A stretch of DNA of 64,000 nucleotides. It comes from Chroococcus sp. CMT-3BRIN-NPC107. Lineage in GTDB: Bacteria > Cyanobacteriota > Cyanobacteriia > Cyanobacteriales > Chroococcidiopsidaceae. Under the pieces are notes generated by a model. The model saw only the letters and a list, made by a program, of their open reading frames with translations. It was not told the origin of the DNA and did not search any database. Position 1 is the first letter of the stretch; every line of letters starts with the position of its first letter. Both the position numbers and the translations under genes were made by a program. This document shows positions 19,008 through 28,082 of the stretch, in pieces. The stretch spans positions 22,278 to 86,277 of the forward strand of contig JAHHGY010000005.1 in assembly GCA_019359635.1 (NCBI GenBank). Direction: 5' to 3'.

Positions 19008-22000
19008 ATGGCTCAAAGCTTGAGGGGTGGGATTTGGAAATTAGGAATATTGAGTATTGTTGGGGTTAGTGGTGCGATCGCTTTTTCTGAAGATTGTGCT
19101 TTTGCTCAGATCGCTGCTGACGAGACTTTGGGCGGTGAAAATTCTATTGTCATACCTCAAGATCCTTTAGGCTTTCCTGTCCATCAAATCGAAGGCGGAG
19201 CGATTCGGGAGACAAATTTATTCCATAGTTTTAAGCAATTTTCTGTTCTCACTGGACGTGGAGCTTACTTTAACAATCCTTCAGGTATTGAGAATATTAT
19301 TAGCCGTGTGACCGGCGGTTCGGTTTCAAATATTAATGGATTTATTCAAGCTAACGGTACTGCTAACGTGTTTTTGCTCAACCCAAATGGAATTATTTTT
19401 GGTAGTGGAGCCTCATTAAATATTGGCGGTTCATTTTTGGCAACTACAGCCAGTAGCCTGCTCTTTACTGATGGCTCGACCTTCAGTGCAACAGCGTCTC
19501 AAACAACACCTTTATTAAGGGTGAGTGTACCGATTGGTTTGCAATTTGGAGGAAGTCCGGGAAATATTACTATTGCTAGTAATATTCTACAAGTTACAAA
19601 TGGTAAAACCCTAGCTCTAGTTGGGGAAAAGGTCACTTTAGATGATGGAGAATTAGTGGCGGCTGGCGGTCGAGTTGAGTTAGCAGGAGTAACACAAGGA
19701 ACCCTAGGACTAAATATAGATGGTAACGATTTGAGTTTAAATTATCCGGACGGGGTACAACGAGCCGATATAGTTCTCACAAATAATTCTGCTATTGATG
19801 TAAGGGGTAACAGTGGCGGCAATATTGTAGTCTATGCTCAAAACTTGGATATTTTAGAGCAAAGCCAACTATATGGAGGAATATTAGCTGCACAAGGGGC
19901 TGTTGACGCTCAAGCGGGAGACATTACTCTAAATGCCACGGGTACAATTACGATCGCAGGCAAGGATAATTCTTCCTCCTCTCCTTCGATCGTAGATACT
20001 ACTATAGGTTTGGGCGCAGTAGGACAAGGTGGCGATATTAATATAATTGCTGACTCGCTGTCTCTCAATGGCGCTGGTCTAAGTAATATTAGTCGCGGGC
20101 AAGGGAATGTTGGCAGCATATTTATTCAAGTTGAAAACTCAGCATCTTTCGTAGATAGCGACATTTTTAGCAACTTGAGAGCGGAAGCGACAGGCAATGC
20201 TGGTAACGTTGCTATTCAAGCTGAGTCTGTCTTTTTTAATGGAACCAATTTGGGTACAAATACTAATGGGCAAGGAGATGCTGGTAATGTTTTTATTCAA
20301 GCGGATAATTCCGTTTCTATAGAAAGTAGCCTGATTGAGAGCAGAGTAGATTCCGGAGCTATAGGCAAGGGAGGTAATATTGATATTCAAGCTGGGTCGC
20401 TTTCTTTAGCTAATAATTCTGCACTAAGCACCAGTACAAGAGGACAAGGAAACGCAGGTAGCGTAATTATTCAGTCCAACGATGTATCGCTAGATAACAG
20501 CAGAATTGCTAGTAGTAATCTTGGTATTATCATATCTTCATCTGGCATTGAGGAAGCAGTAGCCTTAGGCAATGGAGGAGATATTCGGATCGTTACAGGT
20601 TCCCTTGCTTTAAACAACAATTCTGCTTTAGTTGCCCGCACTTTCGGGTTAGGAGATGCGGGAAATGTATTTATTAGTGCCAGTGGCGATGTGTCTTTGG
20701 CAGGGAGAAGTAGTGTCTCTAGTGATGTGTTTAGCGGTACTGTTCCAGATTTTGAAGAAGCTAATGGAGAAATTATCGACATCATTGGCATTGAGGCTGC
20801 GGGGAATGGTGGTGATATCAATATTGACGCACAGTCTTTATCTCTTAGTGACGCGTCTCGGTTAATAGCTAGCACTTCTGGACTAGGAGATGCGGGAAAT
20901 GTATCGATCCAGACTAGCGGAGCCGTTACATTTACAAATGATAGTAGCATCGTTAGTGGTGTTATTAATCTTAGCTCTCTTGGACGGGATGATGGAGCAG
21001 ATGCCATTGGTCAGGGTGGCAACTTAAGTATTGTGGCGGATTCAGTAAATATTGATTCCTCTAGGTTAATTACTAGCACCACCGGAGAGGGAAGTGCTGG
21101 GGCAATATTTGTCCAAGCTAATAGCATTTTTTTAAGCAATTATGGACGGATTACTAGCGCCGTACAGCAAGGCGGTGTTGGGGATGCGGGAGATATTAAT
21201 CTTGAAACGAACTCGCTTTATTTAACTAGTGGCTCTCAAATCCGTGCCGCTGTAGAAAGAGAGCAAAACGATTTTCCTGGAGGTCAAGGGGAAGGTGGCA
21301 ATATTTTAATTAATGCAAGTGTTAGTGTAGACCTTGAGGGAGTCAATACGGAGGGAATTTCTAGTACTATAAGTACCAGCACAAATCGCGACGCAATCGG
21401 TACTGCGGGAAATATAATCGTCAATACAAACACCTTCCGTATTGCTGATGGTGCAGTAGTAAGCGCGTTAACAGCAAATTCTAGCAATGCAGGTAGCATT
21501 ACAATTAATGCTAATAACTTTACAGCTACTGGTGGCGGACAAGTGATTACGACCACAAGTAACAGTGGCAACGCCGGAAATATTAATCTCAATATTGCTA
21601 ATAATATTGACCTTCGTGGTAGCGATCCAAATTTTGCATCTCGCCAAGCCCAATTTGGCACAGATATAGTAACAAATCAAAGCGCTTCTAGTGGCTTGTT
21701 TGCAAATACCGCCCTCGGCTCAACCGGAGGTGGTGGAAGCGCGTTTATTAACGCTCAACAGTTTAATATTGCTGGCGGTGCGGGGGTATCGGTAAATAGT
21801 CGCGGACAAGGAAACGCAGGCAATTTAAAAGTTACTGCAAGCTCGATTAGTCTTGACGATGGAGCATTTCTTTTGGCATCCACCGCCAGTGGAGAAGGTG
21901 GCAATATTGATATTCAGGCAGAGGAATTAGTATTATTGCGGCGCAATAGTAATATAAATGCGGCGGCCGGTGGTACGGGGAACGGTGGCAATATTGACTT

Positions 22001-22580
22001 GGATGCTACATTTATCGTGGCTATAGCAACGGAAGATAGTAATATTATTGCCGATGCGATCGCCGGAAATGGCGGGAATATTAATCTTACTGCTCAAGGT
22101 CTTTTTGGCATCCAGTCCCGCTCAGAGCAAACTTCCAATAGTGACATTACAGCAAGATCGGAATCAGGTACAGACGGCGCGATCGCCATTACAAACCCCG
22201 ATGTCGATCCAAGTCAAGGTTTAACGGCTTTACCAATAGAAATAATTGATGCGACAGATCAAATTGCTGCTGGTTGTAGTAACGATCGCCAAGCAACCCC
22301 AAATAAATTTATTGTTACTGGACGCGGCGGCTTACCACCAGACCCCGGCAATACCCTCGCCAATGATACAGTGCTGACTGATTGGGCGACTCTAGAGGGG
22401 ACAGAAAATAATAACGTAAGCGGATCTCGCGCTTCGACAAATAAACAACCCCCGGCGGCAATTGTAGAGGCGCAAGGCTGGATGATGGACACTCGTGGTA
22501 GGGTAGTTCTCACGGCTCAAGTACCTCAAGTTACGCCTAATAGTTCTAAACCGATCGTGACTTCTTGCAATGGATTGTAA
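19008..22580 (+). CDS. TPS exoprotein (TpsA), paralogue 2
   Basis: This 1190-residue paralogue of the preceding gene has a signal peptide (about 1-33, ending CAFAQ), a TPS domain with NPNGIIFG at 125-132, the same beta-helix repeats and the same C-terminal CSNDRQATPNKFIVTG block. The N-terminal TPS domain and first 190 residues differ clearly from paralogue 1, while the following 115 residues and the C-terminal 120 are nearly identical. Its last codons overlap the tpsB start by 11 bp, so the two are probably translationally coupled and this is the direct partner of that transporter. Passenger function is unknown. Confidence 0.92.
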   Translation: MAQSLRGGIWKLGILSIVGVSGAIAFSEDCAFAQIAADETLGGENSIVIPQDPLGFPVHQIEGGAIRETNLFHSFKQFSVLTGRGAYFNNPSGIENIISRVTGGSVSNINGFIQANGTANVFLLNPNGIIFGSGASLNIGGSFLATTASSLLFTDGSTFSATASQTTPLLRVSVPIGLQFGGSPGNITIASNILQVTNGKTLALVGEKVTLDDGELVAAGGRVELAGVTQGTLGLNIDGNDLSLNYPDGVQRADIVLTNNSAIDVRGNSGGNIVVYAQNLDILEQSQLYGGILAAQGAVDAQAGDITLNATGTITIAGKDNSSSSPSIVDTTIGLGAVGQGGDINIIADSLSLNGAGLSNISRGQGNVGSIFIQVENSASFVDSDIFSNLRAEATGNAGNVAIQAESVFFNGTNLGTNTNGQGDAGNVFIQADNSVSIESSLIESRVDSGAIGKGGNIDIQAGSLSLANNSALSTSTRGQGNAGSVIIQSNDVSLDNSRIASSNLGIIISSSGIEEAVALGNGGDIRIVTGSLALNNNSALVARTFGLGDAGNVFISASGDVSLAGRSSVSSDVFSGTVPDFEEANGEIIDIIGIEAAGNGGDINIDAQSLSLSDASRLIASTSGLGDAGNVSIQTSGAVTFTNDSSIVSGVINLSSLGRDDGADAIGQGGNLSIVADSVNIDSSRLITSTTGEGSAGAIFVQANSIFLSNYGRITSAVQQGGVGDAGDINLETNSLYLTSGSQIRAAVEREQNDFPGGQGEGGNILINASVSVDLEGVNTEGISSTISTSTNRDAIGTAGNIIVNTNTFRIADGAVVSALTANSSNAGSITINANNFTATGGGQVITTTSNSGNAGNINLNIANNIDLRGSDPNFASRQAQFGTDIVTNQSASSGLFANTALGSTGGGGSAFINAQQFNIAGGAGVSVNSRGQGNAGNLKVTASSISLDDGAFLLASTASGEGGNIDIQAEELVLLRRNSNINAAAGGTGNGGNIDLDATFIVAIATEDSNIIADAIAGNGGNINLTAQGLFGIQSRSEQTSNSDITARSESGTDGAIAITNPDVDPSQGLTALPIEIIDATDQIAAGCSNDRQATPNKFIVTGRGGLPPDPGNTLANDTVLTDWATLEGTENNNVSGSRASTNKQPPAAIVEAQGWMMDTRGRVVLTAQVPQVTPNSSKPIVTSCNGL
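19628..19972 (+). repeat. Long near-identical segment shared by the two tpsA genes, copy 2
   Basis: Counterpart of 15785-16129. A second highly similar stretch joins the 3' ends of the genes (about 18420-18800 and 22190-22570). Confidence 0.8.
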
Positions 22581-24291
22581 ACAAACTCAGTCTTGGTTAT
22601 GGCTAATACCAATTTTAATAGCTACTAGCAGTGTTTCTAGTTCGCTACACGCGCAAACACCGCCGTTACAAGTTCCTTCTCCCCAAGATGTTCAGCCTTT
22701 TCCTTCGCCAATTCCTTCTCCAGTATTGCCCCAACCTTTACCTCCTCCCGAAGAATTATTAGAGCCAACTTTACCCACTCCTACACCGTCAGAAAATATC
22801 CCTGACCGACTGCAAACAATTAATGTAGAACGTTTTGAAGTTGTGGGTAGTACGGTATTTTCTCGCCAACAATTAGCAAAAGTTCTAGAACCTTTTACCA
22901 ATAGACCGATTTCTTTTGCCGAACTATTTCAAGCGCGATCGGCGATAACTCAACTTTACTTTGATAATGGTTATATTACGTCTGGCGCATATATTCCCCC
23001 CCAAACCCTCCAAGGCAAAGTAGTGACAATTACTGTTTTAGAAGGAGGATTAGAAAATATTCAAGTTACCGGGACGAAATATTTAAACACTAATTACATT
23101 CGTAAACGAATAGAAATTGCTACCATTGCACCTATAAATCGCGATCGCCTTTTACAAGCGTTGCAACTATTGCAACTCAATCCTTTAATTAGAAACATAT
23201 CCGCCGAACTATCGGCGGGAACTCGCCCCGGTCAAAGTATATTAGAAGTTCAAGTTACTGAAGCTAAAAGTACAACTATTCAAACTACGATTGATAACGG
23301 ACGATCGCCAGCAGTGGGCAGTTTTCGCCGTAATATTCAATTAAATGAAGGAAATTTATTTGGCATAGGCGATCGCGTTACTCTTGCTTATACCAACACT
23401 GACGGTAGCAATGCGATCGATGCAAGTTATGCTTTGCCGCTCAATCCTCGCAACGGTACGCTCAACTTTGGTTATGGGACGACTTCTAGCAGCGTAATTG
23501 AGCCACCTTTTGACTTGCTAGATATAAATTCTGAATCTCGCTACTACGATATAACTCTGCGTCAGCCAATTATTCAAACTCCCAGTCAAGAGCTTGCTTT
23601 GGGTATCAGCGCTAGTCGCCTGGAAAGTGAAACTTCGTTGCTAGATATCCCTTCTGCCTTGTCTTTGGGTGCGGACGAGCAAGGAAGAAGTAGAATTTCG
23701 GCGATCAGATTTTTTCAAGAATGGACGCAAAGAGATACTCGTCAAGTAATTGCAGCGCGATCGCAATTTAACTTAGGAGTTGGCGCTTTTGATTCTACTG
23801 TTAATGCCGAACAACCAGATAGCCGCTTTTTATCTTGGCAAGGACAAGCTCAGTGGGTGCGCCTGTTAGCGCCAGAAACCTTACTTTTGGTGCGCGGCAA
23901 CGTTCAGCTATCTGCTACCTCGCTTTTACCTTTAGAACAATTTAGTTTGGGCGGTTTGCAAAGCGTACGCGGCTACCGTCAAGACTTGCTTTTAACCGAT
24001 AATGGTGCTTTTGCTTCGGCGGAGGTAAGGCTGCCTGTTTTGCGCGTTTCTGACTGGAATGCAGTTTTACAAGTAGCTCCCTTTGTCGATGTTGGTAGTA
24101 CCTGGAACGCTGGTAGAGAGTCTCCAGAGCGCAATTCATTAGCTTCTGTAGGTTTGGGTTTAATTTGGCAACAAAGCGATCGCTTTACGGCGCGTCTCGA
24201 TTACGGTATTCCTTTAATCTCTGTATCTTCTACTGAACGAACATGGCAAGAAAACGGTTTATACTTTTCCGTGTTTTACAACCCTTTTTAA
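22570..24291 (+). CDS. TPS outer-membrane transporter (TpsB, ShlB/FhaC/HecB family)
   Basis: This 573-residue transporter has a signal peptide (about 1-28), a proline-rich linker (about 30-75), POTRA domains (about 78-230; FEVVGSTVFSRQQL and ITQLYFDNGYITSGAY) and an Omp85-type 16-strand beta-barrel (about 240-573). The loop-6 motif VRGY is at 466-469. The chain ends in an aromatic residue (NPF), as outer-membrane barrels do. It should sit in the outer membrane and secrete the TpsA proteins. It overlaps tpsA paralogue 2 by 11 bp and the downstream CHAT gene by 49 bp, so the three form a tight operon. Confidence 0.94.
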   Translation: MDCKQTQSWLWLIPILIATSSVSSSLHAQTPPLQVPSPQDVQPFPSPIPSPVLPQPLPPPEELLEPTLPTPTPSENIPDRLQTINVERFEVVGSTVFSRQQLAKVLEPFTNRPISFAELFQARSAITQLYFDNGYITSGAYIPPQTLQGKVVTITVLEGGLENIQVTGTKYLNTNYIRKRIEIATIAPINRDRLLQALQLLQLNPLIRNISAELSAGTRPGQSILEVQVTEAKSTTIQTTIDNGRSPAVGSFRRNIQLNEGNLFGIGDRVTLAYTNTDGSNAIDASYALPLNPRNGTLNFGYGTTSSSVIEPPFDLLDINSESRYYDITLRQPIIQTPSQELALGISASRLESETSLLDIPSALSLGADEQGRSRISAIRFFQEWTQRDTRQVIAARSQFNLGVGAFDSTVNAEQPDSRFLSWQGQAQWVRLLAPETLLLVRGNVQLSATSLLPLEQFSLGGLQSVRGYRQDLLLTDNGAFASAEVRLPVLRVSDWNAVLQVAPFVDVGSTWNAGRESPERNSLASVGLGLIWQQSDRFTARLDYGIPLISVSSTERTWQENGLYFSVFYNPF

Positions 24292-26858
24292 GCAAAACTT
24301 GGCGCTTTGGGTTGATGACGGCGATCTTTTGCGCGATCGCGTCTCCTAAGACAATTTCGGCAATTTCTACAGTTTTTGCCCCCACTCAAATGGTGCAACA
24401 AAGTAAAACTCTTTACGATACTGGACAATACAATCAGGCAATAGAAATATTAAAGCAAGCAACTAAAGAATTTGCAGCTAGAGGCGATCGCACAAGTCAA
24501 GCTTTGGCTTTAAGCAATCTTTCTTTGGCTTATCAACAACTAAGTAGCTGGGAAGAAGCAACTAAGGCAATTTCTGATAGTCTCCAATTGTTGCAAGACC
24601 CGACTTTAAATAAGCGATCGGCGGAAAGTTTGCGGGAGGCTGTGCCTTCCGTAAACCTTTCCAAGAGACAAGTTCTGGCGCAAGTTTTGGATATTCAAGG
24701 GCGCTTGCAATTTTTAACGGGGCAAACTCAACAAGCAATAGATAGTTGGCAACAATCGGGAGCAATTTATCGGCAACTAGGCGATGTCTCAAAAGCGCTG
24801 AAAAGCCGGATTAATTCGGTACAAGCATTGCAATCGTTAGGATTATTTAATCGCTCTTTAAGCGAACTAACAGAAATAGACAAAGCTCTAACTTCTACTC
24901 CCGATTCAGTGACTAAAGCTGTAGGATTGCGGAGTTTTGGCGATGTTTTGCAATTGGTAGGTGACTTTGAACGCTCTAAGAAAGTTTTACAGCAAAGTTT
25001 AGTAGTAGCGCAAAATTTATCGTCTCCTGAAAACATTAGCGGAGCTTTATTTAGTTTAGGTAATACCGCCCGCGCCCAGCAAAACACCTCTGAAGCGCTC
25101 AATTTTTATCAGCAAGCGGCATTAACAGCTAATCCAACTCTTAAATTACAATCTCAATTAAATCAACTGAGTTTATTAATCGACCTAGAGCAGTTTACAG
25201 AAGCGCAGAAATTATTACCGCAAATTGAGACGCAACTTAAACAATTACCTAGTGGGAGAGCAACAGTTTATGCTCAAATCAACTTTGCCCAAAGTCTTAA
25301 GCGTTTAAAAGATGTTTCTAATCCGCCAAAAATTGCCGAACTTTTGACGGCGGCGATTAAACAAGCTCGAAGTCTTCAAGATCCGCGCCTAGAAGCTTAT
25401 GCTTTAGGTAGCTTAGGGCAATTGTACGAACAAAATCAGCAAGTAACAGAAGCAAAGAATTTAACAGAACAATCTTTACTTATTGCTCAATCTATCAATG
25501 CACCAGATATTAGTTATCGTTTTCAATGGCAACTAGGAAGACTATTAAAAGCTGAGGGCAAGACAGAAGATGCGATCGCCTCTTATACTGAAGCTGTCAA
25601 ATCTTTACAATCTCTCCGCAGCGACCTTGTAGCCACTAATCCCAATATAGAGTTTTCTTTTCGTTCTAGCGTCGAACCTGTTTATCGGCAATTAGTTAGT
25701 TTGTTGTTGGAATCGGCGCAACCCACCGGAGAAATCGAGGATCTAGCTAAGTCTCAAAAAAACTTAGTTGCAGCGAGAAACATTTTTGAATCTTTGCAAG
25801 CAGCAGAATTAGTTAACTTTTTTCGTTCGGAATGCTTAACCGCAACCCCCGTACAAATAGACAAACTCGACTTGCAAGCGGCGGTTATTTATCCAGTAAT
25901 TTTGGAAGACAGGTTAGAGGTAATTTTGAGCTTACCTCAACAACCCCTGCGTCATTACACAACGGCATTAAAAGGTAGCGAAATTGAAAAGGTTTTAACT
26001 CAGTTGCGCCAATTGCTTGTAACACGCACTTCTAAAGCTTTTTTACCGCTTTCTCAACAAGTATACGATTGGTTGATTCGTCCGGCAGAAGCTGATTTAA
26101 ACATAAATCAAGTTAAAACTCTAGTATTTGTCTTAGATGGCTCATTGCGAAATATTCCCATGGCTGCACTCCACGACGGCAAACAATATTTGCTAGAAAA
26201 ATATAGTTTAGCTCTTACTCCAGGATTGCAACTTTTACCGCCAGAATCATTGCAAAAAACACAATTAAAGGTGTTGACGGCGGGACTTACTGAAGCCCGA
26301 CAAAATTTTCCGGCTTTAGCTAACGTGGGAGTAGAATTACAACAAATTCAGTCGCAATTACCTACGGTAGAGTTACTTAACGGGCAATTTACCAACCAAG
26401 CTTTACAAAAAGAACTAGAATCCGTGCCTTTTCCTGTAGTCCATATTGCCAGTCACGGACAATTTAGTTCTACAGCAGAAGATACATTTATTCTGACTTG
26501 GGATGGTCGAATTAATGTCAATCAGTTAGATAATCTACTTAGAAGTGGCGATCGCACTAGAAATATTGAGTTACTCGTCCTTAGTGCTTGTCGTACCGTA
26601 GCTAGCGACCGAAGGGCAGCCTTGGGGCTTGCAGGGGTGGCAATTAGGGCGGGGGCGCGCAGTACTGTAGCAGGTTTATGGTATGTCAGCGACGCAGCTA
26701 CCGTCCCCTTAATGAGTAGATTTTACCAAGAACTAGCTAGCACTACTGTAACAAGAGCCGAAGCTTTGCGTCGCGCTCAATTAGCTTTGCTACAAAACCC
26801 TCTATACAGACATCCGGTATACTGGGCGGCTTACGTATTGGTGGGAAATTGGCTATAA
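24243..26858 (+). CDS. TPR-CHAT protein, predicted exported caspase-like protease
   Basis: This 871-residue protein has a basic and hydrophobic N-terminus (about 1-45) that looks like a signal peptide, tetratricopeptide-type helical repeats (about 50-480), and a C-terminal CHAT domain (about 540-871). The CHAT catalytic pair is present: H738 in VVHIASHGQF and C783 in LVLSACRT, followed by GLWYVSDAAT. CHAT belongs to the caspase/separase clan of cysteine peptidases. The gene starts inside tpsB (49-bp overlap). An alternative ATG at 24315, 24 bp past the tpsB stop, would give a shorter signal peptide. Placement suggests action on, or together with, TPS exoproteins in the periplasm. Substrate and activation are unknown. 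Confidence 0.9.
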   Translation: MARKRFILFRVLQPFLSKTWRFGLMTAIFCAIASPKTISAISTVFAPTQMVQQSKTLYDTGQYNQAIEILKQATKEFAARGDRTSQALALSNLSLAYQQLSSWEEATKAISDSLQLLQDPTLNKRSAESLREAVPSVNLSKRQVLAQVLDIQGRLQFLTGQTQQAIDSWQQSGAIYRQLGDVSKALKSRINSVQALQSLGLFNRSLSELTEIDKALTSTPDSVTKAVGLRSFGDVLQLVGDFERSKKVLQQSLVVAQNLSSPENISGALFSLGNTARAQQNTSEALNFYQQAALTANPTLKLQSQLNQLSLLIDLEQFTEAQKLLPQIETQLKQLPSGRATVYAQINFAQSLKRLKDVSNPPKIAELLTAAIKQARSLQDPRLEAYALGSLGQLYEQNQQVTEAKNLTEQSLLIAQSINAPDISYRFQWQLGRLLKAEGKTEDAIASYTEAVKSLQSLRSDLVATNPNIEFSFRSSVEPVYRQLVSLLLESAQPTGEIEDLAKSQKNLVAARNIFESLQAAELVNFFRSECLTATPVQIDKLDLQAAVIYPVILEDRLEVILSLPQQPLRHYTTALKGSEIEKVLTQLRQLLVTRTSKAFLPLSQQVYDWLIRPAEADLNINQVKTLVFVLDGSLRNIPMAALHDGKQYLLEKYSLALTPGLQLLPPESLQKTQLKVLTAGLTEARQNFPALANVGVELQQIQSQLPTVELLNGQFTNQALQKELESVPFPVVHIASHGQFSSTAEDTFILTWDGRINVNQLDNLLRSGDRTRNIELLVLSACRTVASDRRAALGLAGVAIRAGARSTVAGLWYVSDAATVPLMSRFYQELASTTVTRAEALRRAQLALLQNPLYRHPVYWAAYVLVGNWL

Positions 26859-26868
26859 AAGATGTTAA

Positions 26869-26898
26869 AATCCCTCTCCCAGATTTGGCAGAGGGATT
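26869..26898. terminator. Bidirectional terminator between CHAT and DUF928 genes
   Basis: A 9-bp stem, AATCCCTCT / AGAGGGATT, with a 12-base loop lies between two convergent genes. On the minus strand it is followed by TTTTAACA, and on the plus strand by CTTAAAG. Confidence 0.65.
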
Positions 26899-26915
26899 CT
26901 TAAAGCTTAGTTTCC

Positions 26916-27833
26916 TTAGTTAGTCGCCGTACAACAGGGAACTAAGGGTTCTCTAGCAATTTTATCCAATCCGACCGAATCTAATAAATCTGCCCACTCA
27001 TTAATTAAAGCAGAATTATTTGGGCTAGATTTACGAGTTTCAAATAGCGCTGTAAGGCTATCATACCAAAGACCATTAACAGCATACAAAGAAGCGCGAT
27101 CGCTTGCCGATACTTGTTGCAATGCGCTTTGTAAGGCAGGATCGAGTTTAACTCTTTGTACCCATCCATCTACAAATATATCCGCCGAACGGTCTTGAGC
27201 ATTACACACAATAGATAAGTACCAGTGGTAACTTTTGCCTACTTGCAAAGGTTTTAAACCAGGCAAACTAGCAAAATTGATACTAGCTATACCACCAGTT
27301 TTGTTTGGGGTAAGATTTTTTTGATAAACTTCGTTATCGTTTTCGTCTAGTAACGATAGTTCTAAAATATCGGCGGAAGTTTGGGGTACGTAAAAGAAAA
27401 CTACCGGATACTGCGATGTCGTCATGCCTAAATTGTTAGCAGGAACTAAAGCTGTTAAAGTGCGATCGCTACTAGAACACCCTCCTCTAGTTGCACCGCC
27501 AATTCTCGTCCCTGGTGCGCCTCGGTTTGAAGCTATGAAAATATTTTTTGACGATCCCCGACGCGCGTAATTGCTCACATTATTGATGGCGGTAGTGGCA
27601 TAAGCATCGCCGGGACGTACGCTTAAAGCTCGTCTAAAATTAATTAAAGCGTTGCGATAATCTCTTTTAGCTGTAGCTGAGTAGCCCAGACGCATATACT
27701 TGTTGTATTGCGATATGGTAGCTTGAGCAACGGTTATTGGTGCTTGGGGAGTCGCCAAAATTGGCGCTAAGGGCATCAAACAAGTTGTTGCTAAAATTGC
27801 AGGTAAGTATTTCGACCAAAGATTGCGTTTCAC
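26916..27833 (-). CDS. DUF928 secreted protein
   Basis: In this 305-residue protein a signal peptide (about 1-36) is followed by a short TPR-like helical pair (about 42-85; RDYRNALINFRRALSVRPGDAYA). The DUF928 domain then covers about 120-300. Family blocks include GCSSSDRTLTALVP, the VVFFYVP strand and GKSYHWYLSIVCN. DUF928 is of unknown function and common in cyanobacteria beside CHAT and haemagglutinin-like genes. The start is GTG (27833). It converges on the CHAT gene and is the only intact gene between the two TPS sets. It may be a periplasmic accessory factor, but that is inferred from position only. Confidence 0.85.
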   Translation of the reverse strand: MKRNLWSKYLPAILATTCLMPLAPILATPQAPITVAQATISQYNKYMRLGYSATAKRDYRNALINFRRALSVRPGDAYATTAINNVSNYARRGSSKNIFIASNRGAPGTRIGGATRGGCSSSDRTLTALVPANNLGMTTSQYPVVFFYVPQTSADILELSLLDENDNEVYQKNLTPNKTGGIASINFASLPGLKPLQVGKSYHWYLSIVCNAQDRSADIFVDGWVQRVKLDPALQSALQQVSASDRASLYAVNGLWYDSLTALFETRKSSPNNSALINEWADLLDSVGLDKIAREPLVPCCTATN

Positions 27834-28082
27834 TGGGATCGCCTCTTATTTATTATTTTTGCTAGTTTTATTGAGATTATCTGTAATATTTTGTGGGGAA
27901 ATATTGAGATTCAGTCTTACCTTGCTGTCATTATATCTGCTGGGGAAATTGAGAAGTTGGTGAATTATTAAGGTTAGTTGAGATCGTGATATTAAATTAA
28001 ACATTATTGTTGAAGCAAATTTCGGACAATTGATAAATTTAATTAACTATAAATGCTTTAGGGAGGCGATCGCACCCATCTT

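Noticed and set aside
24243..26858. TPR-CHAT protein as part of a type III-E CRISPR (Craspase) system
   Set aside because: No gRAMP/Cas7-11, Cas1/Cas2 or CRISPR array is present, the protein has a signal-peptide-like start and the neighbours are secretion genes.
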